The notes under the pieces: model-generated
Database searches by the model: none
What the model was told of the DNA's origin: nothing
The model's input: the letters and a program-made list of their open reading frames with translations, nothing else
Position numbers and translations under genes: made by a program
NCBI GenBank assembly: GCA_052174535.1
Contig: JBQMRQ010000086.1
Coordinates: forward strand, 1 to 64,000
Direction of reading: 5' to 3'
Length of the DNA: 64,000 nt
From: Arsenophonus sp052174535
GTDB lineage: Bacteria; Pseudomonadota; Gammaproteobacteria; Enterobacterales; Enterobacteriaceae
Shown here: piece by piece, positions 21,178-30,516 of the stretch
How positions within the stretch are numbered: the first letter of the stretch is position 1
How the letters are laid out: every line of letters begins with the position of its first letter

Positions 21178-21836
21178 AAGTTATTAATAAATCTGGTGTA
21201 GATGGTTAAAATTCACTCTAATACTTTGTAAATCAGTTCTCCATTCTTAAATTTGGTGTTGTTTTTAGCGTAATCTCAGATTAGCAGGTAAAATCTCCTT
21301 AGCCGGTTCTAGCTCTTTTATCGCTGAATGATGTTTTCCTGAAAACCTTGCTAACAAAACATTAATGGCTTTATTAGCGGTATCATGGTTGTCTAGTTAG
21401 CACATAATCCCCTCTCAAAAAAGCCCTTATCTTTAACTTTTAGTGCTGGCATGTCTTTAAAGGGAGTTAAAGGTATGGACATGATCTATTTTGTGTACCA
21501 ATAAGCGTTGGTGTTACATTTCTGGAAATATCTTTATTAATTACTTCTAAAAACTAAGAACATCGTCTCCCCGTTGTAGTATGCATCAGAGATATGGATA
21601 AGGTATCCTATAATAAGTCATTAAGAAGTTTATGGGCTAGAGTTCACTTGGCTTCTGAATCTCAATAACCACCTTTAACCGAAATAAGATCCTTACCATC
21701 CATACAGCCTCCGCCGATAATGAGCAGCATGTAAAGGCATCAGCTTTTTGATAAAACGGTTGTGCTATCAGCTAAGAAATAAAGATAGCGTGTATCGTTT
21801 AAATCACGCAACCGCTATTACCTATACTCTTCAAAC
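21178..21836 (-). mobile_element. IS256-family C-terminal half
   Basis: Minus-strand relic beginning with the terminus TTATTAATAAATCTGGTGTAG. The core LIIG-like block is near 21700-21740 (GATAATGAGCAGCATGTAAAGG, shared with copies 1 and 2). The N-terminal half is missing and replaced by the inverted fragment that follows. Confidence 0.68.
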
Positions 21837-21837
21837 T

Positions 21838-22130
21838 ATTCTAGCACTGGGTATTAATAAGAACGAGGAATCCGATTAAATCGGCTTTTGCGATAGTGAA
21901 TTTATGAAGCCGATGTGTGAAAGAACTGTAGTAAAAGAAAAGAACCCTTTCATGATATTTAAGCTGATATACTCTGTTTAGAAAAGGTTAAACTAACTAA
22001 GGAGATTAATTTTTTCTGATTCTGGTGCTAAACAAGGTCTAATTTAAGGATATGAAACGAATTTACGAAGCATTAAAGCATTGTCTAATAGACAAGACAT
22101 CAGATTTTTTAATAACTTCCAAGATATTAC
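21838..22130 (+). mobile_element. IS256-family C-terminal fragment, inverted
   Basis: Plus-strand C-terminus: RNPIKSAFAIVNL-like sequence near 21873 (family NPIESTFATVR) and the terminus ACATCAGATTTTTTAATAACTT at 22100-22122. With the preceding half it forms an element with two C-terminal ends pointing outward. Confidence 0.7.
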
Positions 22131-22268
22131 TTTAACACTCAATAGTTACAAAAAACAAAATAATTATTTTTATAGATTCATTGATGGGAGTAATAAATTA
22201 GTTGATAGAAATTAGAACAAAATACAGTTAATACTAGTTTTTATTTGTCACTTATGATTATAAGGCAA

Positions 22269-22718
22269 TTATTTAGCAATAATATTCACACTCAGTTTTA
22301 TAAAAAAACTACTATGGACTTGGAAATGAACTTCATGTTCACCAATAGTACGTAATACACCATTTGGTAAGCGAATTTCGTTTTTCATGACTTTAACACC
22401 AGCAATAGTAATTGCTTGAGCAATATCACGAGTTCCAATTGAACCAAATAGTTTTCCTTCATTACCAGCTTTAGAAGCGATAGTTATTGTTGATAATGAA
22501 TTAATTTTTTCAGCTCGGTCTTTGGATGCAGCTAGAATATTGGCTAATTTAGCTTCTAATTCAACACGGCGCGCTTCAAAAAATTCAATATTCTTTTTAG
22601 TTGCAGGAACAGCTTTTCTATTTGGAACTAAATAGTTACGGGCATAACCTGCTTTAACATTAATTTTATCACCCAGGTTACCTAGGTTTGCTACTTTATC
22701 CAGTAAAATAATTTGCAT
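22269..22718 (-). CDS. rplI: 50S ribosomal protein L9
   Basis: L9 binds 23S rRNA at the base of the L1 stalk and restrains frameshifting. The chosen start (MQIILLDKVANLG, 22718) gives 149 residues, the usual length, and has GAGGAT upstream; the open frame runs 11 codons further up without support. The N-terminal rRNA-binding motif is conserved: G.KINVKAGYARNYLVPNRKA. Last gene of rpsF-(priB)-rpsR-rplI, 38 bases after rpsR. Confidence 0.96.
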   Translation of the reverse strand: MQIILLDKVANLGNLGDKINVKAGYARNYLVPNRKAVPATKKNIEFFEARRVELEAKLANILAASKDRAEKINSLSTITIASKAGNEGKLFGSIGTRDIAQAITIAGVKVMKNEIRLPNGVLRTIGEHEVHFQVHSSFFIKLSVNIIAK

Positions 22719-22756
22719 TATCTTATCCTCTTTAATGTTATTATGGACCATATCAA

Positions 22757-22984
22757 TTACTGATGACGATCAGTATATGGCAATAGAGAGAGATAACGAG
22801 CGCGCTTTATAGCACGAGCAAGCTGACGCTGGTATTTTGCACGAGTACCAGTGATACGACTTGGTACAATTTTACCGCTTTCAGTGATGTAGTTTTTTAA
22901 TATTACGATATCTTTATAATCAATTTCTTGAACGCCTTCTGCTGTGAAACGGCAGAACTTACGACGACGAAAATAACGTGCCAT
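22757..22984 (-). CDS. rpsR: 30S ribosomal protein S18
   Basis: S18 pairs with S6 on the central domain of 16S rRNA. The 75-residue protein is full length and shows KFCRFTAEGVQEIDYKD and the basic C-terminus ITGTRAKYQRQLARAIKRAR. It starts five bases beyond the end of the priB relic. Confidence 0.97.
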   Translation of the reverse strand: MARYFRRRKFCRFTAEGVQEIDYKDIVILKNYITESGKIVPSRITGTRAKYQRQLARAIKRARYLSLLPYTDRHQ

Positions 22985-22988
22985 TTAG

Positions 22989-23308
22989 CTAGTCTCCAGA
23001 ATCTATCAATTCAATTTGCTCGGCATGAAGCACTAAGTTATTCAAGATATTAGCGCCCCCTGATGGTTACTAGTAAAACCGATAACAGTGATCCGAGTAG
23101 CAAACCCGTTATACTATGAGTGAACTGTTATAATTTTATTCGATGACAATAATAGTTAGTTTATAACATATTTTCCGATTAAAACCAGTCTCTTTTTGCT
23201 GTGAACTATGTTTGAGTTCAAACTGAAAGTAAGGAACTCCAGTTGAGCTAACTTTTCTTATTTGTCTATTATAAATTTTTCTGATAAAACTAATCGATTA
23301 GTATTCAT
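22989..23308 (-). pseudogene. priB: Decayed priB (primosomal protein N)
   Basis: PriB is a single-stranded-DNA-binding primosome protein made from PriA/SSB ancestry and sits between rpsF and rpsR in enteric bacteria. The relic keeps both ends: MNTNRLVLSE at 23308 (E. coli MTNRLVLSG) and LVLHAEQIELIDSGD followed by TAG at 22991 (identical to the E. coli end). Between them are stops and at least two frameshifts; ATRITVIGF near 23090 corresponds to VGSRITVQGF. Length is that of the intact gene. Confidence 0.93.
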
Positions 23309-23316
23309 AAGTAAAA

Positions 23317-23709
23317 TTACTCTTCAGAGTTTTCAGCTCTCTCAATTTTTTCGAGTTCTTCATTAATAAAATCATGATTGTGACGATCGTCTTTAGCTTT
23401 AACTATTGGAGAAGCTTCAGTAACCATATGCTTAATACGCATAACCATGCTGCGGACAACAGCATCATTAAATCGGAAGTTTGTCTCTAATTCATTAATC
23501 ACTTCTTGTGGTGCTTCAACGTTCATCAGAATATAGTGTGCTTTATGCAATTTATTTATTGGATAAGCCAATTGACGGCGACCCCAGTCTTCTAATCGAT
23601 GGATTTGACCTTGAGCTTTGGTTATATAGCTACTATAACGCTCAATCATACCTGTAACTTGCTCACTTTGATCTGGGTGAACCATAAAAACGATTTCGTA
23701 ATGACGCAT
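23317..23709 (-). CDS. rpsF: 30S ribosomal protein S6
   Basis: S6 binds 16S rRNA together with S18. The 130-residue frame starts MRHYEIVFMVHPDQSEQV, as in E. coli, contains the conserved AYPINKLHKAHYILMNVEAP and ends with an acidic tail (EEL...ENSEE), the region that RimK extends with glutamate in E. coli. Strong ribosome site (AAGGAGGA). First gene of the operon, with a clear sigma-70 promoter upstream. Confidence 0.97.
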   Translation of the reverse strand: MRHYEIVFMVHPDQSEQVTGMIERYSSYITKAQGQIHRLEDWGRRQLAYPINKLHKAHYILMNVEAPQEVINELETNFRFNDAVVRSMVMRIKHMVTEASPIVKAKDDRHNHDFINEELEKIERAENSEE

Positions 23710-23817
23710 GAATTTTTCCTCCTTACGAATTAATTATCCTCCTATATCAGGGTCAGTTGTAACCAACACATGGAAGCAAGGAAAACTTATTTAAGCGAAG
23801 TTAAAAATTAACGCATT

Positions 23818-23846
23818 ACTATAACTATACTTGAATTAAAACTCAA
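23818..23846 (-). promoter_or_regulatory. Sigma-70 promoter of rpsF operon
   Basis: Minus-strand TTGAGT (23846-23841), exactly 17 bases, then TATAGT (23823-23818), about 110 bases before rpsF. The long leader could host the S6-S18 autoregulatory site known in many bacteria, but I did not recognise that motif. The -35 sits in a small inverted repeat (CTTGAG ... TTCAAG). Confidence 0.65.
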
Positions 23847-23886
23847 GCAATAGATTAAATTATCACTTATTATACATTAAATTGGA

Positions 23887-24663
23887 TTAGGTAATGTTAT
23901 CAACATTGTTAATGATACTATTTTTTAATGATTGGCGTCGTTGACGTACTGCTTCAAATAAACAAATTCCCGTCGTAACAGAGACATTTAAAGACGAAAC
24001 TACGCCTGCCATTGGAATACTAATTAGTTCATTACAATGTTCCCTTGTTAATCGACGCATACCTTTACCTTCACCTCCCATTAGCAATGCAATAGCTCCG
24101 GTTAATTTGCTCTCATATAATGTATAATTGGTGTCACCTGAAGTACCAATAATCCAAATATTCTGCTGCTGCAATTGACGTAGTATTCGTGTAATATTGG
24201 TAACTCGTATTAATGGAATATTCTCAGCTGCACCACAGGCAACTTTCTTAGCGATTGCATTAAGCTGAGCTGATTTATTCTTTGGTACAATAACTGCATC
24301 AATACCCGCTGCCTCTGCGCTACGTAAACAGGCACCTAAGTTATGTGGATCGGTAATGCCATCTAATATAAGCAAAAATGGTAATTTCACCTTGGAAATA
24401 ATGATATCTAAATCGCTCTCTTGATATTGTCGTCCGGATTTTATTTGAGTAAAAATACCCTGATGAACAGCATTCTCTGTCTGTCTATCCATCCATTGAC
24501 GATTAACTAACTGAATAATAATACCGAATTTTTTAATCTGGTTAATAATCGACAATAAACGTTTATCTTTACGTCCCTTTAGTACATAAACTTGTTTTAA
24601 ACGTGAAGGATCGCGTTCCAGTAGTGCTTGCACTGCATGAATACCATAAATAATTTCATTCAT
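23887..24663 (-). CDS. rlmB: 23S rRNA Gm2251 2'-O-methyltransferase RlmB
   Basis: RlmB methylates the ribose of G2251 in the peptidyl-transferase P loop. The SpoU/TrmH knot motifs are present in order: DGITDPHNLGACLRSAEAAG near residues 120-140, LLMGGEGKGMRRLT near 195-208 and IPMAGVVSSLNVSVTTGI near 218-235. The N-terminal substrate-binding domain begins YGIHAVQALLERDP. 258 residues against 243 in E. coli, with a slightly longer C-terminus. It follows rnr as in enteric genomes. Confidence 0.95.
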   Translation of the reverse strand: MNEIIYGIHAVQALLERDPSRLKQVYVLKGRKDKRLLSIINQIKKFGIIIQLVNRQWMDRQTENAVHQGIFTQIKSGRQYQESDLDIIISKVKLPFLLILDGITDPHNLGACLRSAEAAGIDAVIVPKNKSAQLNAIAKKVACGAAENIPLIRVTNITRILRQLQQQNIWIIGTSGDTNYTLYESKLTGAIALLMGGEGKGMRRLTREHCNELISIPMAGVVSSLNVSVTTGICLFEAVRQRRQSLKNSIINNVDNIT

Positions 24664-24744
24664 AAATTTATCTATTACTTAATAACAATATCTCTTAAAG
24701 ATAGTAGATTACTGCTGCTAATAAAAGATTATTAATAAAAATAA

Positions 24745-24925
24745 CTAAAATTTTTGTGATTTTTAAATAGTCTTTTTACTTTTAATTTTTTTGTAATCTT
24801 TTTGCTTTTATCAGCATCCTTTTTCTTTTTTTATTCTTTTTTTAGTGTTATTAGTGCTAATTTATATGGTTTAAATAAATAAATGCTATTAGACTCAAAA
24901 TTTTTGTGTTAGTTTTAATTTAGTT
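24745..24925 (-). pseudogene. Detached lysine-rich tail of rnr
   Basis: Past the rnr stop the minus strand still encodes, in another frame and with an extra TAA, a basic run: KKE, stop, KKKKDADKSKKITKKLKVKR, then a few codons to TAG at 24747-24745. This looks like the lysine-rich C-terminal tail of RNase R (about 60-90 residues in E. coli), cut off by a frameshift and a stop. Confidence 0.7.
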
Positions 24926-27196
24926 TTATGAGTTAAATTTATTTTTAAAAATTGCTTTTTTGTTTTTTGCTTTTTCTTTTACTGTCTTACCTGAATTTTT
25001 TGCCTTACGTAAAGTTGATATCAATGCAAAATCAATCTTGCGTTCATCCATATGCACAGCTTTAACACTAATTTCAACTTCATCACCAAGACGATATATC
25101 ATACCCGAAAATTCCCCAATAAGTCGCTGGCCTACGTTATCGTAGTGATAGCAATCATTATTAAGTGAAGAGACATGAACTAGGCCATCAATAAAAAGAT
25201 CTTTTAAACGAACAAAAAATCCAAAACCAGTAACACTGGTGATAATGCCAGTAAATAGATTTCCAACTTGATCTTGCATGAAATCACATTTCAACCAATC
25301 AGCAACATCTCTCGTTGCTTCATCAGCCCGCCGTTCTGTCATTGAGCAATGTTCACCTAATTGTAACATTTCATGCATATCAGCATGCCAACCACCGGTT
25401 AGTGTTGAACGATGTTGATTATTTCCATCTTGGCCAGATAAAAGATATTTAATTGAACGATGTAGTGCTAAATCAGGATATCGACGGATAGGTGAAGTGA
25501 AGTGGGCATAAGATTTCACTGCTAAGCCAAAATGCCCTCTATTTTCAGTGTCATAAATAGCCTGCTTCATTGAGCGTAAGATCATTGTTTGCAACAATAC
25601 ATGGTCTGGACGTTTAGCAACTTCATGCATGATTTTAGCATAATCAGCTGACTTAGGTTTTATACCACCCGGTAATTTTAAATTTAACTTATTAAATAAC
25701 GTCCGCAAGTTTATAATACTCTCTTGTTTTGGTCTATCATGAACACGGTATAAGCTAGGCTCTTTATTTCGCTCAACAAAACGTGCGGCAGCGATATTTG
25801 CTAAAATCATACACTCTTCAATTAATTTATGCGCATCATTACGTTCAATAGGCTCAATCCGCTCAATCCGTTTTTCTGCATTAAAAATAAATCTAGCTTC
25901 TTCAGATTCAAAAGAAATAGCGCCTCGTTTTATGCGCGTGCTATCTAACACTTTGTATAGTAGATGAAGTTGTTCTAGATGTGGCACTAGATTTTGATAA
26001 TGCTTACGTAACTCTTGGTCACCTTGCAAAACTTTCCAGACTTTGGTGTAAGTCAATCTGGCATGAGAACGCATCACCGCTTCATAGAATTTAGATGAAG
26101 TGATTTGTCCCTCCGCCGATAACTGCATTTCACATACTATGCAAAACCTTTCCACTTCAGGATTTAATGAACATAATCCATTAGAAAGAATTTCAGGCAA
26201 CATGGGAATTACCCGTGATGGAAAATAGACCGAATTCCCCCGACTAACCGCTTCATTATCTAATGGTGTTCGTGGCCGTACATAATAGCTAACATCAGCA
26301 ATGGCAACCAATAAGCACCAACCACCATCTTCTTTCGGCATGCAATAAACTGCATCATCAAAATCACAGGCATCTTCACCATCAATAGTGAGTAACGGTA
26401 GATGGCATATATCTACTCGCCCCTTTTTTGCTGAGACAGGGATCTGTTCAGATAAATCAGCAATCTGTTTCTCAACTTGTGGCGGCCAGCTATATGGAAT
26501 TTCATAGGTTCTTAATGCAATCTCTACTGCCATATTAGTACCCATGCTTTCGCCTAATACTTCGATAATATTTCCTACCGCATGAGTATGGCGTGCTGGT
26601 CGGGTTGTCATGTTAACGACAACTACATTTCCCATTCTGGCACCATTAATCCGTTCTTTAGGGATCAAAATATCAAACGATAGTCGACTATCGTTAGGGA
26701 CTACATACCCTATCATCGACTCTAAAAAATAACGTCCAACGATATAATTATTTCGTGGAACAAGTACTCGAACGATGTGAACTTCTGTACGTCCTCGACG
26801 ATCTTTTCCAAATGGTTGGACAAGCACAATATCACCATGCAGTGCTTTTTTCATTTCTTCTAAAGAAAGATAAAAATCTTCTTTCTGACCTTCTATTCGT
26901 AAAAAACCAAAACCATCACGATGCCCAATAACAGTACCTTTCAGTAAATTAATACGTTCAGGTAAAGCATAACATTGACGATGAGTAAATACCAATTGTC
27001 CATCATCCTCCATAGCACGTAAACGGCGACGCAAAGCCTCCAACTCTTCTTCTTTGGTTAACTTTAATATTCGGGCGATTTTCTGTCGACTTATAGGAGT
27101 AAGAAATTTTGCTAATACCTCTAAGATATATTTACGACTTACAATTGGTGAATGATATTTTTCATCCTCTCGTTTTTTATAAGGGTTTTTTGCCAT
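24926..27196 (-). CDS. rnr: Ribonuclease R (tail truncated)
   Basis: RNase R is a 3'-5' exoribonuclease that degrades structured RNA and acts in trans-translation and rRNA quality control. In order: winged-helix region (SRQKIARILKL), cold-shock domains (GTVIGHRDGFGFLRIEG), the RNB domain with TIDGEDACDFDDAVYC near 270 carrying the catalytic aspartates, HFGLAVKSYAHFTSPIRRYPDL near 560, and an S1 domain (GIITSVTGFGFFVRL) near 655. ATG at 27196 has GGAGG upstream; an upstream TTG is less likely. At 756 residues it lacks most of the basic tail of E. coli (813), and the remnants lie just downstream. nsrR, its usual upstream neighbour, is dead. Confidence 0.96.
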   Translation of the reverse strand: MAKNPYKKREDEKYHSPIVSRKYILEVLAKFLTPISRQKIARILKLTKEEELEALRRRLRAMEDDGQLVFTHRQCYALPERINLLKGTVIGHRDGFGFLRIEGQKEDFYLSLEEMKKALHGDIVLVQPFGKDRRGRTEVHIVRVLVPRNNYIVGRYFLESMIGYVVPNDSRLSFDILIPKERINGARMGNVVVVNMTTRPARHTHAVGNIIEVLGESMGTNMAVEIALRTYEIPYSWPPQVEKQIADLSEQIPVSAKKGRVDICHLPLLTIDGEDACDFDDAVYCMPKEDGGWCLLVAIADVSYYVRPRTPLDNEAVSRGNSVYFPSRVIPMLPEILSNGLCSLNPEVERFCIVCEMQLSAEGQITSSKFYEAVMRSHARLTYTKVWKVLQGDQELRKHYQNLVPHLEQLHLLYKVLDSTRIKRGAISFESEEARFIFNAEKRIERIEPIERNDAHKLIEECMILANIAAARFVERNKEPSLYRVHDRPKQESIINLRTLFNKLNLKLPGGIKPKSADYAKIMHEVAKRPDHVLLQTMILRSMKQAIYDTENRGHFGLAVKSYAHFTSPIRRYPDLALHRSIKYLLSGQDGNNQHRSTLTGGWHADMHEMLQLGEHCSMTERRADEATRDVADWLKCDFMQDQVGNLFTGIITSVTGFGFFVRLKDLFIDGLVHVSSLNNDCYHYDNVGQRLIGEFSGMIYRLGDEVEISVKAVHMDERKIDFALISTLRKAKNSGKTVKEKAKNKKAIFKNKFNS

Positions 27197-27369
27197 CACC
27201 AACCTCCAACACTACTACTTTAATTAATATACTTATAATACTTATGTCTATTATTTATTTTAATAGTAACTTATAAAATGGTTTGTTATTTTTTAATAGA
27301 TCAAATAATGTATATTTATCTAATTCATTTAAAAGATGATTATTTAATTTGATTTAATATCTGCTTTAA

Positions 27370-27520
27370 TACAAGTAATATATGATTTTTCGGATACATA
27401 TAGAGTAAACTTTATTATGTTATACGATGATTATCTTGTTGAAATTATCCACGAAAGAAATTAACAGGATACGCCTGCTATCTCCGAAACTATATTTACT
27501 AGAAATAAATATAACTTGCT
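27370..27520 (-). mobile_element. IS256-family 5' end fragment
   Basis: Resembles the N-terminal outer ends of copies 1 and 2 (minus strand): TTGTTGAAAT(T/C)ATC..., GGATACGCCTGCTATC and the tip ATTTACTAGAAATAAA near 27500. It abuts the nsrR relic and may be what truncated it. Confidence 0.55.
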
Positions 27521-27524
27521 TTAG

Positions 27525-27847
27525 TTAATAAGTAGAAGTAATACAGCAAAAATTGCTGCTATTAATTGACTAATGCCAGAACATCTAATAGATGAGTAAC
27601 CTCCCCCATCTCTACTATTTCCGAATTTTGATTAACTAGTTTATCTAAATAAATACCCTATTTTCTTTTCACCACACAGCAACAAGTCTAATTTCGCTCA
27701 ATTAATTAGTAATTTTTACTATATAATTACGTGAGATATTGTATATATTAAGTAACTTTAATAATATTAATTATTTTATCCATAGGAAATGACCTTTATA
27801 AATCAATGCTATTAAATTATAGTCAACAAAGGTTGTTAATTGCACAT
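27525..27847 (-). pseudogene. nsrR: Decayed nsrR (nitric oxide-sensing repressor)
   Basis: NsrR is an Rrf2-type Fe-S repressor of NO detoxification genes and lies between purA and rnr in enteric bacteria, the position here. The minus strand reads QLTTFVDYNLIALIYK just after an ATG at 27847 (E. coli QLTSFTDYGLRALIYM; one extra base follows the ATG), then YNISRNYIVKITN.LSE near 27740 (YGVSRNHMVKIINQLSR) and MGEVTHLLDVLALVN near 27590 (IGDVVRELEPLSLVN). Stops and shifts throughout; the end is lost at the IS256 fragment. Confidence 0.87.
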
Positions 27848-27980
27848 TAATCTTTTTTTTATAAAAAAAGGAAAGGCATCATTAATATTAATTCATGTAG
27901 TTATCTCTTTAATATAAATTTTTGCTATCAATCAAAATTGATTAGTAAATTAAGTAACATAATAAATTTTTTTATAAAAG

Positions 27981-28004
27981 TAACGCCTGAATGTTCAGGC
28001 GTTA
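27981..28004 (-). terminator. Terminator after purA
   Basis: An 11-bp perfect stem, TAACGCCTGAA/TTCAGGCGTTA, with a tiny loop, 30 bases past the purA stop. On the minus strand it is followed by CTTTTAT; on the plus strand by TCTTTTTAATT. One of the few G+C-rich hairpins in this window. Confidence 0.75.
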
Positions 28005-28034
28005 TCTTTTTAATTAATAAGTTAAATGGTAAAA

Positions 28035-29333
28035 TTATATATCAAAAGGATCTCGTAATATTATTGTTTCAGCACGATCAGGTCCTGTCGAGATAATATC
28101 TATCGGAATGTCAGTTAATTGCTCAATCCGTTTAATATAATCAATGGCTGCTTTAGGTAATTGATTATATTCTTTTATTCCAGAAATACTTTCATTCCAG
28201 CCTGGTAATATTTCATATATTGGAGTTAAACCTTCCCATTCTTCTTCTGATAATGGTGTTATAGTCAATTCAGTCCCATCTAGTTTGCGATAAGCAATAC
28301 AAAGTTTCACTTCATCTAAACCATCTAATATATCTAGTTTAGTTAAACAAAAACCAGAAAGAGAATTGATTTGAACTGCTCGGTTAATAGCAACAATATC
28401 TAACCAACCTGTACGACGGAAACGACCTGTTGTTGCACCAAATTCTTGTCCTTTTTTACGCAGGTATTCGTCTATTTCACCAGATAGTTCTGTTGGAAAA
28501 GGACCAGCACCAACACGGGTAGAATAAGCTTTTAATATTCCTAAAATATAATCAATATAACGTGGACCTAAGCCTGATCCAGTAGCAACAGCACCAGCCG
28601 TGGTATTTGATGAAGTCACATAGGGATAAGTACCATGATCAATATCCAGCAATGCTCCCTGAGCACCTTCATAGATCACTAATTCGCCTTTTTGATGCGC
28701 TTTATATAAAAAATTGGCAACATCAATGGTCATTTCTGTTAAAATATCTGCAGTAACCATAATATCATTTAATGTTTTTTGGTAATCAACTGGAGGCGTT
28801 TTATAGTAATTTACTAATTGAAAATTATGATAATCAATAATTTCTTTAAGTTTGGTTTGAAATGTTTTTTTATTAAACAGATCACAAACACGTAATCCAC
28901 GGCGGGCAACTTTATCTTCATAAACTGGGCCAATTCCTAGGCCTGTCGTTCCTATCGCTTTTTCGCCTCGCGCTTTTTCACGTGCGTTATCTAAAGCAAT
29001 ATGATAAGGCAAGATTAATGAGCAAGCTTCTGAAATTTTGAGACGTTCACGTACTGGCACGCCGCACGCTTCTAATTTTTTTATTTCATCTATTAATGCA
29101 TTAGGTGCTAACACCACACCATTGCCAATGATGTTTATGACGTTTTCATGCAGGATACCAGATGGTATAATATGGAGGACAGTTTTTTTAGCATTTACCA
29201 CTATCGTATGACCAGCATTATGGCCACCTTGATAACGAACAATATACTTAGCGCGTTCAGTTAGTAAATCAACTATTTTGCCTTTACCTTCATCACCCCA
29301 TTGAGCACCTAATACAACAATGTTTTTACCCAT
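28035..29333 (-). CDS. purA: Adenylosuccinate synthetase
   Basis: PurA converts IMP and aspartate to adenylosuccinate with GTP, the first AMP-specific step. 432 residues, the E. coli length. The N-terminal GTP/IMP loop GAQWGDEGKGK, the GHNAGHT motif, IGTTGLGIGPVYEDK near 130, QGALLDIDHGTYPYVTSSN near 225 and TGRFRRTGWLDIVA near 300 are all present. It is kept although purH and purD, which make IMP, are dead in this window, so IMP or a precursor presumably comes from salvage. Confidence 0.98.
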   Translation of the reverse strand: MGKNIVVLGAQWGDEGKGKIVDLLTERAKYIVRYQGGHNAGHTIVVNAKKTVLHIIPSGILHENVINIIGNGVVLAPNALIDEIKKLEACGVPVRERLKISEACSLILPYHIALDNAREKARGEKAIGTTGLGIGPVYEDKVARRGLRVCDLFNKKTFQTKLKEIIDYHNFQLVNYYKTPPVDYQKTLNDIMVTADILTEMTIDVANFLYKAHQKGELVIYEGAQGALLDIDHGTYPYVTSSNTTAGAVATGSGLGPRYIDYILGILKAYSTRVGAGPFPTELSGEIDEYLRKKGQEFGATTGRFRRTGWLDIVAINRAVQINSLSGFCLTKLDILDGLDEVKLCIAYRKLDGTELTITPLSEEEWEGLTPIYEILPGWNESISGIKEYNQLPKAAIDYIKRIEQLTDIPIDIISTGPDRAETIILRDPFDI

Positions 29334-29518
29334 TTTTAAAATTCACTTGATTACTTAAAAAGAATTCTGCCATTTCAATTATTAGTTGCTAGTAAGTTTA
29401 TAACACTAATACCTTGTTGATAACAATTTTAACAAATTAAAGCCGCTTAATTTGGTTTATGTAAAGTGGTTTAGTAACAATTTTGATTATCTTTTAAATA
29501 ATCACTGTATACCGTTCT

Positions 29519-30511
29519 TTATTTAGTTGGTGCTCGCATATAACGGAAAAAATTAGTATCCGGGCTTAATACCATTACATCATCACCACTTTTACTAAAG
29601 CTCTTTTCGTATGCCCGCAAACTACGAATAAAAGCATAAAAATCAGGATCTTGATTAAATATATCAGCAAATAGCTTAGTTGCCATTGCATCTCCTTCAC
29701 CATGTAATCTCAATGCTGTGCGCTCTGCTTCTGCTAATTTTTCAGTCACGGTTTTATCTGCTGCTGCGCGGATTTTCACAGCCTCTTCTTGACCTTGAGA
29801 ACGATGTTGACGCGCTACAGCCTCTCGTTCAGCGCGCATGCGCTGATATATCGCTTCTGAAACTTCACTTGGTAATTCAATACGTTTAATACGAACATCG
29901 ACAACTTCAATCCCTAATGCAGCCATGCTGTTTGAGTTAATAACTGGTAAGTTACTCTTTATCTCTTTATTAAAACGAGCTGCCGCTGAAGCTATAGCCT
30001 GATCAGCATTTTTTGTCGCATCAGTATCTGAAGAAGAACCTTTATTAAGTGCATCACGTACATCGATGGTTAGGTGCCCGCGAGAGTCGGTAATTATATC
30101 TTTTACATTCAAACGGCCAAATTCTGAACGTAAACGATCGCTAAATTTACGTTTCAGTAAAGTTTCAGCTTGATAAGGATTACCACCACCTGTCGCAACA
30201 TAGTAACGACTAAAATCAGTAATTCGCCATTTTAAATAAGAATCAACCATTAAATCTTTATTTTCTCTAGTTAGATAACGATCTGCTTGAACATCTAATG
30301 TTTGAATACGTGCATCTAACATTTTTACCATTTCAATAAATGGTATTTTGAGATGTAAACCTGGTTCATAAATAATAGGTTTATGATCACTATCACGTAC
30401 AACCTTACCAAACCGTAGAATGATTCCTCTTTCTGTCTGTTGAACGGTAAAAATTGACATATACAACGCAACTAATGCAGAAATAATAATAGCAATTATT
30501 GATTTACGCAT
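29519..30511 (-). CDS. hflC: FtsH protease regulator HflC
   Basis: HflC with HflK forms the periplasm-facing SPFH assembly around the membrane protease FtsH. 330 residues (334 in E. coli): an N-terminal membrane anchor (SIIAIIISALVALYMSIFTV), the SPFH/band-7 domain beginning QTERGIILRFGKV, the conserved VVDVRIKRIELP and a long helical region (AEREAVARQHRSQGQEEA). It starts five bases after hflK ends, so the pair is co-transcribed. Confidence 0.96.
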   Translation of the reverse strand: MRKSIIAIIISALVALYMSIFTVQQTERGIILRFGKVVRDSDHKPIIYEPGLHLKIPFIEMVKMLDARIQTLDVQADRYLTRENKDLMVDSYLKWRITDFSRYYVATGGGNPYQAETLLKRKFSDRLRSEFGRLNVKDIITDSRGHLTIDVRDALNKGSSSDTDATKNADQAIASAAARFNKEIKSNLPVINSNSMAALGIEVVDVRIKRIELPSEVSEAIYQRMRAEREAVARQHRSQGQEEAVKIRAAADKTVTEKLAEAERTALRLHGEGDAMATKLFADIFNQDPDFYAFIRSLRAYEKSFSKSGDDVMVLSPDTNFFRYMRAPTK

Positions 30512-30516
30512 GATTA

